Source: Liopterus haemorrhoidalis (lineage: Eukaryota; Arthropoda; Insecta; Coleoptera; Dytiscidae). From it: a stretch of DNA of 64,000 nt. The notes beneath the pieces are model-generated. The model saw only the letters and a program-made list of their open reading frames with translations. It did not search any database and had not been told where the DNA came from. The stretch spans positions 11,455,934 to 11,519,933 of the forward strand of contig OZ020616.1 of the NCBI GenBank assembly GCA_963971575.1, read 5' to 3'. A program made the translations under genes and the position numbers. The first letter of the stretch is position 1. Each line of letters starts with the position of its first letter. Positions 10,915 through 21,697 of the stretch are shown here, in pieces.

Positions 10915-11502
10915 CAGCGATGGCGAACCTATGACACACATTGTTTACGGACGGTCTTCGGCCAAGAAAAATGAACGCATCTGGCTTCAAGAGTTTCTCG
11001 ACTTAAGGTCCAAGCTTGAGAATCTGGAAAGAAATCGTTTGGAGAATGAAAAAGAGTGCCACCAACAGGAAATTTGGAGCGCTTGGAAACAAATATCTGA
11101 CACTTTTAGCACTTTGAAAAATCTAGCGATGGCTTTATTCGCAATGTTTTCCTCTACGTACTTTCGTGAGACCTTATTCTCAGCCTTAAATAATATTAAA
11201 ACCAGTAAAAGAAACCAACTGACAGATGAAGTTATTAGTGCTTGCTTGGGCTTGAAGTGCACGAAATACCAACCTTCAATTGAAGTTTTAGCAAATGCAA
11301 ATCTAGAACAAAAAAGTCACTAAAGTAAAGAATTATTTGTTTTTGTTTTTAAAGAAAATATAACTATTTTTTACTACGGCTGCATACCATTATGGATTAT
11401 TTAAAATTATGGATATTTCTAGATGTGACACGGCACCCGAGTTAAGCTAGTTTTTTTTTCCCGGAATTTGACACACCGAGTTCAAAAGGTTCGTCATCAC
11501 TG
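10915..11502 (+). mobile_element. internally deleted hAT carrying transposase 3' end
   Basis: Ends CAGCGATGGCGAACCT and AGGTTCGTCATCACTG form the inverted pair, flanked by the 8-bp duplication GACTAGAA (10907-10914, 11503-11510). The element keeps the left end fused directly to the last third of a hAT transposase, as expected after internal deletion. At 588 bp it is far below the 2.5-4 kb of autonomous hATs. Confidence 0.92.
10931..11323 (+). pseudogene. hAT transposase C-terminal dimerisation region
   Basis: This 130-codon open frame shows in its second half MALFAMFSSTYFRETLFSAL, then the basic TSKRNQLTDEVISACL and a terminal LEQKSH. This is the C-terminal hAT dimerisation block of Charlie/GTF2IRD2-like transposases (F.STY.CE.LFS.M...K...R..LT.E.L..CL). 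The first about 25 residues are read from the terminal inverted repeat and are not true protein. The zinc-finger and RNase-H core with its catalytic acids are missing, so the product cannot be active. The intact frame suggests a recent deletion. Confidence 0.75.
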
Positions 11503-11802
11503 GACTAGAATTTTAAACATTAGTGTTTCTAGTTTTGAAAGGATTGTCCTCGAAAAATTTAATTTAGTAAAGTCAGTGCCAAATGCATGGGCCCCACATA
11601 TTAACGCGGGCCCAGTATCCTGTAGCGTAATTGTTCCTTTGTGCGAGCCATGGCCAGATGGATTCCAAAACAACTTAACAGTGCAAAATTGTTCACGCTG
11701 TCAAGCGAAAGAATTATTTTCGACGGGTGTACCGAGCTACTGGAGAGATGGGATAAGTGTATTTTAAAACAGGTTGTTACTTATAGAAAAATGATGTATG
11801 TA

Positions 11803-12344
11803 CGAGGGTTACTCAGTGGGGGAGGGTTAAATCAGTGGTAGCTTATAAAATGACTGAGTAGTTTGTGAAAAAATGGATATTACTCGTGAAGGTTGTCGTT
11901 GGATGAATTTTTACGATTTTAATAAAGGCCTAACTCAACAACAATGCATAGATTCACTTCTTTCAACTTTTGGTAATGAAGCACCATCAGAAAAGACTGT
12001 TTACAATTGGTTTGCAGAATTCCGTCGTGGTCGTGCATCCATCAGTGATGAATCTCCTGAAGTTCGACCAAAATCGGTTGTGATTCAAAAAAACATCGAT
12101 GCTGTGCGCAAAATGATTGAACAAGATCAGCAGGTGACTTACCGTGAGATAGAGACATCCTCTGGCATATCGCAGACTGCAATATATTTGATTTTGCATG
12201 AACATTTAGCTGTGAAAAAGATCTGTTCCCGATAGATTCGGCATAATTTGACCCAAGCTCAAACAAAGGCTCTTGTTAATTGGTGTAAAGGAATGCTAAA
12301 AAAATTCAACCTAGGTACTGCAAAATCTGTATACAACATCGTTA
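11803..12344 (+). mobile_element. mariner (DD34D family) fragment, 5' half
   Basis: The left end CGAGGGTTAC after a TA (11801-11802) matches the mariner termini at 34112 and 35747. About 100 bp of 5' UTR present in other copies is missing between 11812 and 11835. Homology to the family ends at GTATACAACATCGTTA (about 12344), where unrelated AT-rich DNA begins, so the right half including both later catalytic aspartates is lost. Confidence 0.85.
11873..12342 (+). pseudogene. mariner transposase, N-terminal DNA-binding half
   Basis: The ATG at 11873 opens MDITREG, followed by LTQQQCIDSLLSTFGNEAPS and VYNWFAEFRRGRASISDES, a helix-turn-helix of mariner/SETMAR type, then a second helix-turn-helix around VTYREIETSSGISQTAI. 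The frame stops at TAG (12233-12235), where related copies have TGG (W of WIPHNLT), but the family sequence continues in frame to about 12342 (FNLGTAKSVYNIV). The catalytic domain is deleted. It is a closer relative of the copies at 34 kb and 55 kb than of the mariner at 53 kb. Confidence 0.88.
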
Positions 12345-12620
12345 TTTATTAAAAATATCTCTATATATAGAAGGGAGATATTTTAAGTTTTTTAATAAAC
12401 AGTTTTAACCCCCAAAACACCCCTTTAAAATAAAAATTTTGAGATGCCTTATAGCCTCCGTTCGAATCCTGGTTTTACTCTCTCAGCCAGGGCTTCGAAC
12501 CGGAACTGAACCGAAACCCGAAAACCAAAAAAAAACGTTATTTTTTTCGGGACGAAAACCGGAGCTGAACCGAAAAAAAATATTGGTTTATTTCGGTTCA
12601 GATAATGTTTATGGGAGTGA
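12345..12620. repeat. repeat fragments: 38-bp shared block and GAACCGAAACC-rich stretch
   Basis: AAGGGAGATATTTT followed by AAGTTTTTTAATAAACAGTTTT (12371-12408) recurs at 55088-55124, again next to a mariner copy but on its other side. From 12485 the sequence is built from GAACCGGAACTGAACCGAAA-type motifs with an inverted partner near 12590-12600, which recalls hAT MITE termini, but no target duplication was found. Confidence 0.5.
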
Positions 12621-13770
12621 ATATAAAATACATTTTATTTAAGATTATTTTTAATACTAATAAGCAGAAAATCGTAAATTTTTAAAGTTAAAAAAATTGC
12701 GCTTCTATAAGTTCGGGGGGGGGGGAGTTGAACGTTCATGGAGAAAGACAACATTTTGCATTATCCAAATAACAAGTACGGAGCGCTTTTCCAGTATGTC
12801 ATTATTCATTTTAAACCAACCTAAACAGTAAAACTTCCCTATTATAACAATTTCTATTATTCCCCAAAAACTAGTCATATGACTTAATTACCATCAATTT
12901 TAATTCATAACTAAGTTTAGTTGCGTTTCATAACGAACAATTAAACTCACTTAAATATGCAGTTACAATGAAGGATAAATAGAATAAAATATGCGCTCCT
13001 TAGGAGTAACACAACGCGGTGAGGGACCCCAAGAGGCTTAACATGTTTGCTGTTTACCAACTTTTAATTCCGCGAATGTATGTGTAAATAAATATTAATA
13101 TGTGTTGTTAGGCAGTTCTCAGTTGTTTTATGTTGATATATGTTGCTAAATTACTTGTTTTGTCTTGCTAATTTTAGGTTAAGTGTATTTAAGTTTGGGA
13201 TTTATTGTACTAAATTACGAGGGTAATTCAAAAAGTTCGCGATCTGATAATGAATTAAGGTAAAGGAAATTAGTTAAGCATAAATGTCGAGCTATTCAAA
13301 AATACGTTAATCAAATTTTTAAAATAACCTATAGGCTATTCCAAACGTTTCAGCGAAATTAACTGCAATTTTCATTTTTGAAAGTTGAGTTCTCCTTTAT
13401 GGTTTGAAGGGGGCTTTTGATACGCAAAATAATCAAAAGCCTCACTTAAACGGTAAAAGTTACTAGAAATCAAAATCTAATTCCACTTAAACCAAAGAAC
13501 CATGCTATATTTCGTTCCAAGACCAACAAAATACCAAAAAATTTTTTTTTTTAATTTGTTTAATTTGGTTATTAAATGTAGGGGAAGGTGTCAATATCGC
13601 AGTGGTTTCCAAATCGCACACCCTTTTGTTTTAGAAACTAAGTATTCTGCTATTTACTAACAAAATTTAAATTTAAGAACGCAATAACCTAGGATACTTC
13701 TGTACATGTTTAATGGATTTTTATTTTTTCATTTCTTTGATTGTATATTTGTTTGTATAGATACACATTT
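12621..13770. other. unassigned stretch with solo transposon ends
   Basis: At 13216 TACGAGGGTAATTCAAAAAG looks like a mariner terminus without a partner. At 13600 CAGTGGTTTCCAAATCGC looks like a hAT left end without a partner. A poly-G run lies at 12715-12725. No gene was seen. Confidence 0.45.
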
Positions 13771-14136
13771 CAGGATTTTGTAGGTATTCTTAAGCGTAAA
13801 AAGCCAACAGAATGCTGTTGGATTTTAACAGTTTAATCTTATTACTTTTAACAGTAAAATCAACAATTTTTTAATAATCATTTTTATTCGTTATTTGAGT
13901 ACTAAGAGCTTCCATTCAATTTTTTGTAACAAAATTTAAATAATTTGCGAAAATTTCGTCACAATAAGATTTAAATTAAAAAATTCCAGCGATTTTTTCT
14001 GCATTTGTTTCAAATTCAAGTCTTCATTAAATTTATAAGATATTGATTAATGGCTTATTTATTTGTTATAATTATTTTTTTTTTTCAGAAACAGATTTTT
14101 CGATATTAATAATATGTTATATGATGTATAAGTATT
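13771..14136 (+). repeat. family X fragment
   Basis: CACATTTCAGGATTTTGTAGGTATTCTTAAG (13767-13797) matches a family X end. The following sequence is too diverged to align fully by eye; the remainder is AT-rich and unassigned. Confidence 0.4.
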
Positions 14137-14510
14137 TTTTACTTACTTACTTAATCGTTGAGCCCTTTTACCATCTGTGGTGTCGGGCTTTGTGTGAAGA
14201 GTTTTATTATTACTTGTACTTGTTCTCTTCTTTCGTGGGAGAACGTTGCCACAGCTTTTTCCATTCCTTCCTGTTTTTCGTCCTACTTCTCGCTCCATTC
14301 CAGGGACTATCTCTTCTCTCTACTGAACTTCTATTTTCATCACTCCACTCTTTCTTCGGTCTTCCACGACGTTTTCCTTTAGCTACTCTGGCTTCGTAAA
14401 CTTTTTTTGTGTCTCTAATATCTTCCATTCTTTGGATAAGACCATACCACCTAAGTTGTCCTTCTTCTATTACTTCTTCTACTGGTATAGTTCCCAGTTT
14501 TTCTCATAAG
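14137..14510 (-). pseudogene. LINE 3' end: C-terminal RT/endonuclease fragment
   Basis: On the minus strand from a TGA near 14510 the frame reads EKLGTIPVEEVIEEGQLRWY, GLIQRMEDIRDTKKVYEAR, then the basic GKRRGRPKKEWSD, and ends by a TAA at 14210. This is the C-terminal block (LRWxGHVxRM...RGRPRKRW) of RTE/CR1-like LINEs. Downstream the 3' UTR ends in AAGTAAGTAAGTAAAA (minus strand, about 14137-14155), a tetranucleotide tail typical of such elements and marking the true 3' end. The polymerase and endonuclease domains are missing by 5' truncation. Confidence 0.8.
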
Positions 14511-14618
14511 TATTTCACAGATATAAATGATTTATTACTCACTGATACCTTAAAAACTAAAAATTAAACTAATTCACAACGCATAATAGTAGGAGGAGCA
14601 TATTGCACAATACAAACT

Positions 14619-14814
14619 TAGGGTGACCAGTTTCTTGGAGAAGGCAATGCGGGACGGAGCAAAAAAAAGGTCGTCACTTCCGAAATATAAGTGCAGAGCA
14701 AACATAAAAAAGGTCCTCACCTCCCAAATATAAGTACAGAGCAAAATTAGGCCCTGGGGACACCAAATCAAAATGCGGGACGACCCGCGAAATTCGGGAC
14801 GAATGGTCACCCTA
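14619..14814. mobile_element. hAT-type MITE, 196 bp (GGGTGACC family)
   Basis: Ends TAGGGTGACCAGT and ATGGTCACCCTA are inverted and flanked by the perfect 8-bp duplication TACAAACT (14611-14618, 14815-14822). Inside are two copies of an AAAAAAGGTCxTCACxTCC unit, and GCGGGACG motifs near both ends. The element at 48856-49191 has the same ends and the same inner unit. Confidence 0.92.
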
Positions 14815-14984
14815 TACAAACTACACTCTACACATGACGTCGATTCTCATTTATTTCTAATTACAAAATAGACACACACTACCCTAGATATAAATATAAA
14901 AATTCCGTAAAATTATTGGCCATAATTTAGCCATTAATAAAAAAATTAACTATATTTGTCAGAACCACAAAAAAAGCAACATTT

Positions 14985-15215
14985 TCCAGAAATGAAATCT
15001 GATCAAAAATTTCTCTCATATATTTCCGGTGTACAATACTTAGATTTTTTCAGATTTTTAGTTTAACCCCTTTGGGTTAAAGGGTGCAGGACATAAAATT
15101 CTTGTTAGTACATTTTTGAAAAAAATCGTGTAAATAAAATTATAAAAAAACTAATTTCCGTTCCTTAATCTATTTCTTATCTACTGGCATTCTTTTGATA
15201 CCACACAATAAATTA
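14985..15215 (+). repeat. family X fragment
   Basis: AATCTGATCAAAAATTTCTC, the block TTTTTTCAGATTTTTAGTTTA, GGGTTAAAGGGTGCAGGAC and TTCTTTTGATACC follow the order of 7400-7620. Both ends are degraded. Confidence 0.65.
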
Positions 15216-16031
15216 TCAAAAAATAATTTAACTTAGCTCTGATGAAGATTTAAAATATAAATCGAAACTTTAGAGAAGTTAAAATATTGTTTTTATTTCT
15301 GACCAATCCGAATACCACTATTCATCTTATACACAAAATATTACATAATAGGGGATACGCATAAAATTTATATTTCCTTAAAACTAAATTTTTTTGATAT
15401 TTTAATGTTAGTTATGTCACCTAACACAACAAAAATCACATTTTAATTAATATTATAGCCAAATTTTTTAATTAAAATATTGTAAATTTGAAATAAGCCG
15501 ACCACGCCGCGAAGGTTGCCGAGTAGATACAACTGAGACTGTAAGGGTTTGACGTCACAGATACAGACAAAACATAATGTTTACGTGTTTATATTGTATT
15601 GTTTGAGAGTTTTGTATTTGTTTTTAAACAATTTTTCACGCATTTATTATTAAAATAATTTATAAAATATATGTACTCACATTAAAATGGTCTTCACAAA
15701 CATAAAGTTTACTTTTTTCTGAAATATCGGTTTTATTTCGCCTCATAGCTTTTCTGTTGTTTTTCGTCATCAGGTAATGATATAAATTATTTTTCTGGAT
15801 TTCTAATTGAACTATTTGTGCACATTGGTACTAAACAATATTTTCGACTATGTTTCGAAGTATTGGGGCCTGGATCTTCCATATTTTATATATTTTAATA
15901 TAAAATTTAATTCGGTAAACATGTATAAATTGTTTTTATAGAATTAAACTTTATTTTAATTAAAATCACTCTAACTTTACATAACCTATAAAATTTATAC
16001 AAACAAATAAGTTCACAACAGACTATGTACG
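15216..16031. other. unassigned stretch
   Basis: AT-rich sequence with no supported frame. A GC-richer patch near 15500-15570 (CCGACCACGCCGCGAAGG) has no open frame of note. Confidence 0.4.
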
Positions 16032-16267
16032 GGTGTCAGGACAGAATTACACTGGACAAAATTACACGGGACAAAATTACACAGAAGAAAATTTTCGTAT
16101 GTGTAAATTAAAGTAAATTAAATGTGTAATTTTGTCTTAGTGTAATTTTCGTATGCGTAATTTCGTCTTTGTGTAATTTCTTCCCTGTGTAATTCTGTCT
16201 ATGTGTAATTTCTTCTGTGTAATTTTGTCCCGTGTAATTTTGTCCAGTGAAATTTCGTCATGTAACC
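16032..16267. mobile_element. MITE with 9-bp target duplication, Mutator-like
   Basis: Both ends carry about 55-bp inverted repeats built from GACAAAATTACAC units separated by TGG/GGG/AGAA (left 16040-16092, right 16203-16260). The interior is a run of direct GTGTAATTTxGTC units. The flanks show the 9-bp direct repeat CTATGTACG (16023-16031 and 16268-16276). A 9-bp duplication fits Mutator-like elements best; no transposase is present. Confidence 0.75.
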
Positions 16268-16276
16268 CTATGTACG

Positions 16277-17344
16277 CTGGGTAGACTAGTAGTGTCATGT
16301 GTCAGTTAGAAGGGTATGACGTCACACGTTGTTTTCGCGCGCTACATACATTTATGATTTTTTTAAGCCTTCAAATTAAAAAAAAATAATTAAAAACTGT
16401 TTTTTATGTTTATATGCAACAAGAGGAATATAATAAAAATTTTAAAAAAAATCATGCCTATCCCCTATTCAATTGAACTATTTTTTTGTTTCTCTGATCA
16501 CATCATCAAAATCGCCCCTGTATCGTGTTACACACTGTAGAGTTAGTAAATATAAGCAAATTTTTTTCTGGCAGAACAGAGGATCCTATGGTACAGGTTG
16601 AGAACCACTGATTTGTAGCAATTATAAGTATAGTCTGTTTCTTTAATTTAAGCGGAATTAGATTTTTGAAATTGGTAACTATAACGTTTAAATGAGGATT
16701 TTGGTTATTTTGTTTAGTAAAAGCCCACTTCAATCGTTAAAAACACTTAAAAGTAAAATTCTATTTAATTCCGATTAAACTTTTGGAATAGCCTATATTC
16801 TGATCAACTAATCACACGTAAAAATTGTTTGACTGGATTGTTGGAAATGGATTATCGTTAAGCAAAGTTGACTTGTATATTTGTTCGTTAAAGATTTTCG
16901 GGTGTATATTTCATTCATTAGATACATAAATCCCGTGGTAACCTCCGCTAATTCTAATCACAGCACCCCAGTATCTTAAATTCTTCAGCTCATCTCATAC
17001 ATCGCACCCTCCCTTATTCTCCTTCGTCAGTTCTTCCACTTGTTCACGCGCTTAATGACGAAGAAAATCAGGATGAAACTGGCAAAGGAAACTTGTTAAA
17101 TTTATGAGCATTTAAAAGTAGAGACGAAGTATATATTGCGCGTAGATGCGTGTGGTAACAAACGCGACGCCACATGCGAGACGCCCGACTGGATTATAAT
17201 TTGATTAATTAAACGATTAAATATGTTAAGCAGAAAAGTTAGCTGTATTCACTTATTTAATAAGATCAAATTTAGAATAATCCATATAAGTAAACTAGAA
17301 ATCAAATAACGTAAACGGTAAAAGCAATAAGTATAACTTAGAAA
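16277..17344. other. unassigned stretch
   Basis: No gene supported. At 16592-16610 GGTTGAGAACCACTG resembles a solo hAT right end. Short CpG-bearing patch near 17130-17190 without an open frame. Confidence 0.4.
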
Positions 17345-17420
17345 ATTGATATTAAAATACAACCTCACCGGGAATTGAACTCGCATTAAATGATATCATT
17401 CACAGTGGTGGCGACATCAC
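17345..17420 (-). repeat. tRNA-derived SINE-like fragment
   Basis: On the minus strand GAGTTCAATTCCCGGTGAGG is a good RNA polymerase III box B, and CAGTTGCTTAGTGATG about 40 bases before it is a weak box A. No tail or target duplication was found, so this is a fragment or a tRNA-like core of another repeat. Confidence 0.4.
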
Positions 17421-17867
17421 TAAGCAACTGAAGGAGCAAAGTTTAAATAAAAATATTTTAAAGCTTTACAGCTAAACAAATTTGTTGAGATCAACCATGT
17501 GATATTTATAAGGCTGTGTATGCTGAAATAGCCTTTGATGCAGTGCGTCAAAAATTTTAACTAAATATACTAACAGTTTTGAAGTCTAAAACGGTTGCAG
17601 AAATACTGCATTTTAGAAATCGGTTCTATCTAATGTTGAAATTAAAACTGACAAAGTCACTGAATTTTTTAATTATACACCACACTTTGTAACAATTTTA
17701 GGCAGCCATTCGTAATTCACACCCTAGTCAAACAAGGAGATGTTTTTGAAGCATTTGGATTACAAGTACACGAAATTAAATAGATTAAGAAAACCGGCAA
17801 CCTCTTTACTAATTTAGGACATATTTAGGCCCTAAAATTTAAAATGTCTTCATAGGCGATGTTTCTA
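17421..17867. other. unassigned stretch
   Basis: No repeat edge or gene recognised. Confidence 0.35.
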
Positions 17868-17872
17868 ATTAT

Positions 17873-19685
17873 AGTACAGGAAATGAAGCATTTTGGCTCG
17901 CAATTTTTTCGTCCAGCATGGAATTACGTGAAATTTTCACAGAAGGTAGGGAATAGCCCAAGGATCATTTTCTACATCATGCCGGTGTACGCTAAAACCT
18001 TGGGGGTGGTTGCCACCCCATCTCGGGGGTGGAAATTTTTTACTACATTTAAACTATAGGAATCGATGGGAAAAGTAATTCTAAGAAAAAAATGTTCTTT
18101 ACGTTTTCTTCGTAAAACTAATATTTTTTGAGTTATTCGCGGTTGAAAGTAACAGTTTTTCGACGAAAAAATCGATGTTTTTAAAAAGTTTTTTGCGAAT
18201 AACTCGAAAACTATGCATTTTATCAAAAAAACTGTAGAAAGCAAAATTGTAGCTTTTAAAAAAACAAACAAAATCCTTTTTTTATTATTTTTCTACGACC
18301 AATAAGAACCGAGATACGGCATGTTAATGGTTAACTTTTTTTCGCCAAATACATAATTTGAAAGATTCAAAGTCAAATAACAGGAAAATTTTGCATTTTT
18401 CGAGGAAAACTCATTGAATCTTTTTTAAAGTATTTGATTAGACCTTTCAAATAAAAAAAAACAGTCTCTAGCATAAAAATTAAGCGACTTATGATCAAAA
18501 TAAGGTCGGTACCTACTTTTTTCTACGAAAAAATCAGTGAAAACAACCCCCTATTTACCCCGCTAATTAAAATTGATCCTCCCCCTCTGTGGTTCTCTTC
18601 ATATATGTATTTTCAGTACACCTAAGAAGTTTGACCAATTTAAAATGCCTATTTTAGAAAAATTGGAGTATAAAGAAAAAACGATTTTTTGCGATTTCGT
18701 ATTTTTAACCATTTTCTTCAAAATATCTCCGAAACTACTGGAGATACGAAAAAAATGATAGAGCACTAAATTGTAGCTTTTTTAATGACTTAAATTTTTC
18801 TGTGCATATATTTTCTGTACAGTGAATATTTGGCGAGATATAGCCGTTTAAAACCTCTATTTACAAGCGAACACCACCTTATTCGAGCCCTTCAAACTCG
18901 CCCCATTTAAAAACTAAGAGTTGTTAAGGAATTTAATTTACATAGTCTTATAGTTCTTAAAAAGCCCTACAAAATCGTTTTTGAAAAAACTTTTTATCAC
19001 TAAAAATGAAGGAACTATGTTTAAAAAACCAATGAAATTTTTTTCGAAACATTCGAATAACACGGTAAATTTTTTTTTTTTTATATCAAGCTCTAACAAG
19101 GGTGGGTTTTTAAGGGTTGAAACATTAGAAATTGTATTCCAAAGCATGAAACAATCATTATTCAACTAATCCAAACCAAATTTTACCCATCTTAAGGTTT
19201 ACAACGTTATTTTATAATTTTTGACAATTAGGGGTAGTTTTCACCCTTAAAAAATAAACAGTGCCCATGAGCATGATATAAAATTTGAAGTAGAGGGTGA
19301 GACGAACCTAATTTCAAATTTTGGTGCAAATCGATGCAAGATGAAATCATTTTTTAAGATAAATACTTTTTTTTTTACATTAAGCTCCAACAAGGGTTGA
19401 TTTTTAAGGGTTGAAACATTATGAAATTGTATTACAAAGCATAAAACGATCCATATTTAGATAATCCAAACCAAATTTTACCCATATTAAGGTTTAAAAT
19501 GTTATTTTATAATTTTTTACAATTAGGGGTAGTTTTCACCCTTAAAAAACAAAAAGCGTACAACGGCACAATGTAGAAAATGAACTAGAGGGTGAAATGA
19601 GCCTAAACCCAAATTTTTATCCAAATCGATGCTGGACGAAAAAATTGCGAGGTTTTGTCATTTTTTGAGCTTCATTTCCTGTACT
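17873..19685. mobile_element. 1.8-kb fold-back element, no coding capacity
   Basis: AGTACAGGAAATGAAGC opens the element and GCTTCATTTCCTGTACT closes it; a second inverted block, CGCAATTTTTTCGTCCAGCA, lies just inside each end. Flanks carry the direct repeat ATTAT (17868-17872, 19686-19690). The interior has CAGTTTTTCG and GCGAATAACTCGAAAACTATG motifs and a 294-bp tandem duplication (19050-19640). No frame resembles a transposase. The 5-bp duplication and ends do not fit a superfamily I can name. Confidence 0.75.
19050..19640. repeat. 294-bp tandem duplication inside the fold-back element
   Basis: CTCTAACAAGGGTGGGTTTT (19091) and CTCCAACAAGGGTTGATTTT (19385) start matching units that both run through AATCCAAACCAAATTTTACCC, the block AATTAGGGGTAGTTTTCACCC and AGAGGGTGA. 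Divergence of roughly one base in eight suggests an older duplication. Confidence 0.85.
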
Positions 19686-19925
19686 ATTATATCAGTTGGC
19701 ATCTTTTAAATTATTGTTCAAAACTTATAATTAAAAAAAAATACATTCAATTGCCAAAGATAATGGTTAAAATAATGATACAACATCAATTAAACTATCT
19801 CATTAAAAATGTATCTCTACATATGTTCACCTAATTAGTGAAGCTTTTTACTTTGTTTTATAGACAAATTTCAAAACACTTCCTTATTTGGAACGATGCT
19901 GGAAACCTTGGAAAAGGACTGTATT

Positions 19926-20640
19926 CAAACGTGCTGTAAACAAACAAAATTGCCGGTATCGGTCGGAAAATAATCCACGAGAAGACCATAAAAGGCCTCT
20001 ACATAGTGAGAGAGAAACTGTGTGGTGCGGTATAGCCCGATTTGACATAATTGAACCTTAAATTTTCCAAAAATAAACTCGTCAACTCGCAATGTTACCT
20101 TACGATGTTGCGAGAATTTTGATACCTGAATTGAGAAGACGTCGGATTGCCCTCGATAGGTTTTGGTTTCAACAGGGCTACTTGCCTTACCTCCATGAAT
20201 TCAGAAGAGAAATCATTGATTGTTTAAGGGAACATTTTCCAGAGCGTCTCATTTCTTTGCGTGGAGATGTGGAATGACCTCCTCGGTTACCGGATCTTTC
20301 ACCGTGTGATTATTTCTTATGAGGCTACCTAAAAGTTCTGGCTTTCATTGAAAAACTAAGGACTCTTGAAGCTCGATTGAAGGCCATAACTCGAGAAATT
20401 CGAGCACTACCACGCGCTATACTAAGGTGAGTAGACAATTTTTCCACCCGCCTGCAACAATGTCTGGAAAAAAACGTGGATAACGTCGTTTTTCACATTT
20501 GGATTATTTTTGTTTGTTCTTTTCTTAAATTTTTTTGTATATGTAGTCTTTGGAAAAAATAAAAATTCATATTTGTTCAAAATCATCTGTGTTAAAGTGT
20601 TTTCAAAAACGTAACACTTCCCTGACGGACCCTGTATTTA
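19926..20640 (+). pseudogene. decayed mariner-type (DD41D-like) transposase fragment
   Basis: The first block (19939-20060) reads NKQNCRYRSENNPREDHKRP, then LHSERETVWCGIA, which parallels NKQNCRYWSATNPKRKHQKP...LHSPKVTVWAAM of the better copy at 24969-26057. The next block (20095-20277) ends ERLISLRGDVE, followed by a TGA in place of the expected W, then PPRLPDLSPCDYFL and a second TGA-for-W, then YLKVLAFIEKLRTLEARLKA. The second catalytic D is replaced (FQQGYLP where FQQDGAP is expected). The right end CTGACGGACCCTGTA (20620) may be its terminus; no left end was found. It is a dead, distinct lineage from the 24-26 kb copy. Confidence 0.75.
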
Positions 20641-20948
20641 ACATATTTCTTAAAAAGACTTATTTTATTCCATTCACTAGAAAACACCGAAACTTTCAAA
20701 TTCTCTATTAGTAGCATTCAATATTAGTTTATAATTTGTAAAATGTAGACTGAGGCCAAGTTAGGTCTTATAATTGGTTAAGGTCTACGTAATTTAATTA
20801 AACCTATTTAACTGAAATAAAAATCTATTGCTCTTTTATTATGAGGTTTGTCAGGTCTTGTTATGCTCAAAGAAAAAAAAAATACATAATTATACATACA
20901 AACAAGAAAATAATATACAATACAATTTTTTACAAAATTATGAGTGAC
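20641..20948. other. unassigned stretch
   Basis: No gene or repeat edge recognised. Confidence 0.35.
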
Positions 20949-21219
20949 ATTCGGCCCGATTCTGTAAAAAGTTACTATGTTAGTTGCTACTGAGTAACGA
21001 TCCTACGAAATAACTTTTATAGTAACTTTCTTAGCAATCGCCAAACAATTTGTATTCTTTAAGCATGAACACTAGCAACGTTCTTATAACAAGTTACCTT
21101 TAGTAACGTTGCTACAAAGAACCATGAAGCTAGAATTAGATTACGTTCTGCGCAGGCGAGGTATTCGTTTTTACATGAGTTTGACAGCTATGTTGTGAGT
21201 TTCTGAGGTTAAACGAAAA

Positions 21220-21315
21220 ATGTTTTATAAACGCAATCAGAAAAAGAATTGCAAACAGAAGGAAATTCTGTTGAATTTCCTGGAAAATAACCCGATCATG
21301 GTCGGTGATACATGA
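21220..21315 (+). pseudogene. possible Myb/SANT-like N-terminal remnant
   Basis: A 31-codon frame from ATG at 21220 to TGA at 21313 contains KQKEILLNFLENNPIM. This resembles the first helix of Myb/SANT-like DNA-binding proteins carried by Harbinger elements (QKExLLEFxExNPxLA). It is very short, so this rests mainly on its position inside a Harbinger-like element. Confidence 0.3.
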
Positions 21316-21462
21316 GTTTAAAAAATAATTGACAGGAACGAGTGGTGGTGCTGTGATGATGTGCTATGTGGTTACTGTTTTCGATGTGGTGGTGCAAGTT
21401 ATAGTTCAAATTTAAATGAATTGAGTGGAATATAGTTAAAAAAAGTTCGGATAGCCATTGAA

Positions 21463-21697
21463 TAGGCACGCACATAGAACATTTATCTGGGAAGAGTCCA
21501 TTTCGAAAAAATATCTGTAAAATAATACATATGTATTGTTGTATTTTTATTGGACTAATATATTAATTTAATTTTTATTAATAAAAAAGGTGATTTTTAT
21601 TTTCAATAGCTTAGTTTTTATTAAATAAGTATTAAATTTTTCAATTCCTGTGGGGAGGGTTCAAAACTCGTCGTCCACACCCTTGTGTGCGCGCCTG
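21463..21697. mobile_element. hAT MITE nested in the Harbinger-like element
   Basis: Ends TAGGCACGCACA and TGTGTGCGCGCCTG are near-inverted and match the MITE at 56447-56686 (CAGGCGCGCACACAAG). Flanks CCATTGAA (21455-21462) and CCATTGAC (21698-21705) agree in 7 of 8 bases. Confidence 0.75.

Larger units (their letters stand above)
10651..11790 (+). pseudogene. decayed mariner-like transposase split by a hAT
   Basis: The left piece (10666-10845) reads QRVFIKCLLNVCVKATEIQ, then RRLQKQFKED, a stop, and FKDGRERV with a GRP-like ARP. This follows the N-terminal helix-turn-helix of mariner/SETMAR-type transposases (QRVxIKFCxKL...F.DGRE.V...GRP). The right piece (11511-11790) ends with a block containing LERWDKCIL, like the RWEKCI motif before the mariner C-terminus. 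The catalytic core is not readable. The hAT element 10915-11502 lies between the pieces with its own target duplication, so the mariner was already present when it landed. Confidence 0.5.
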
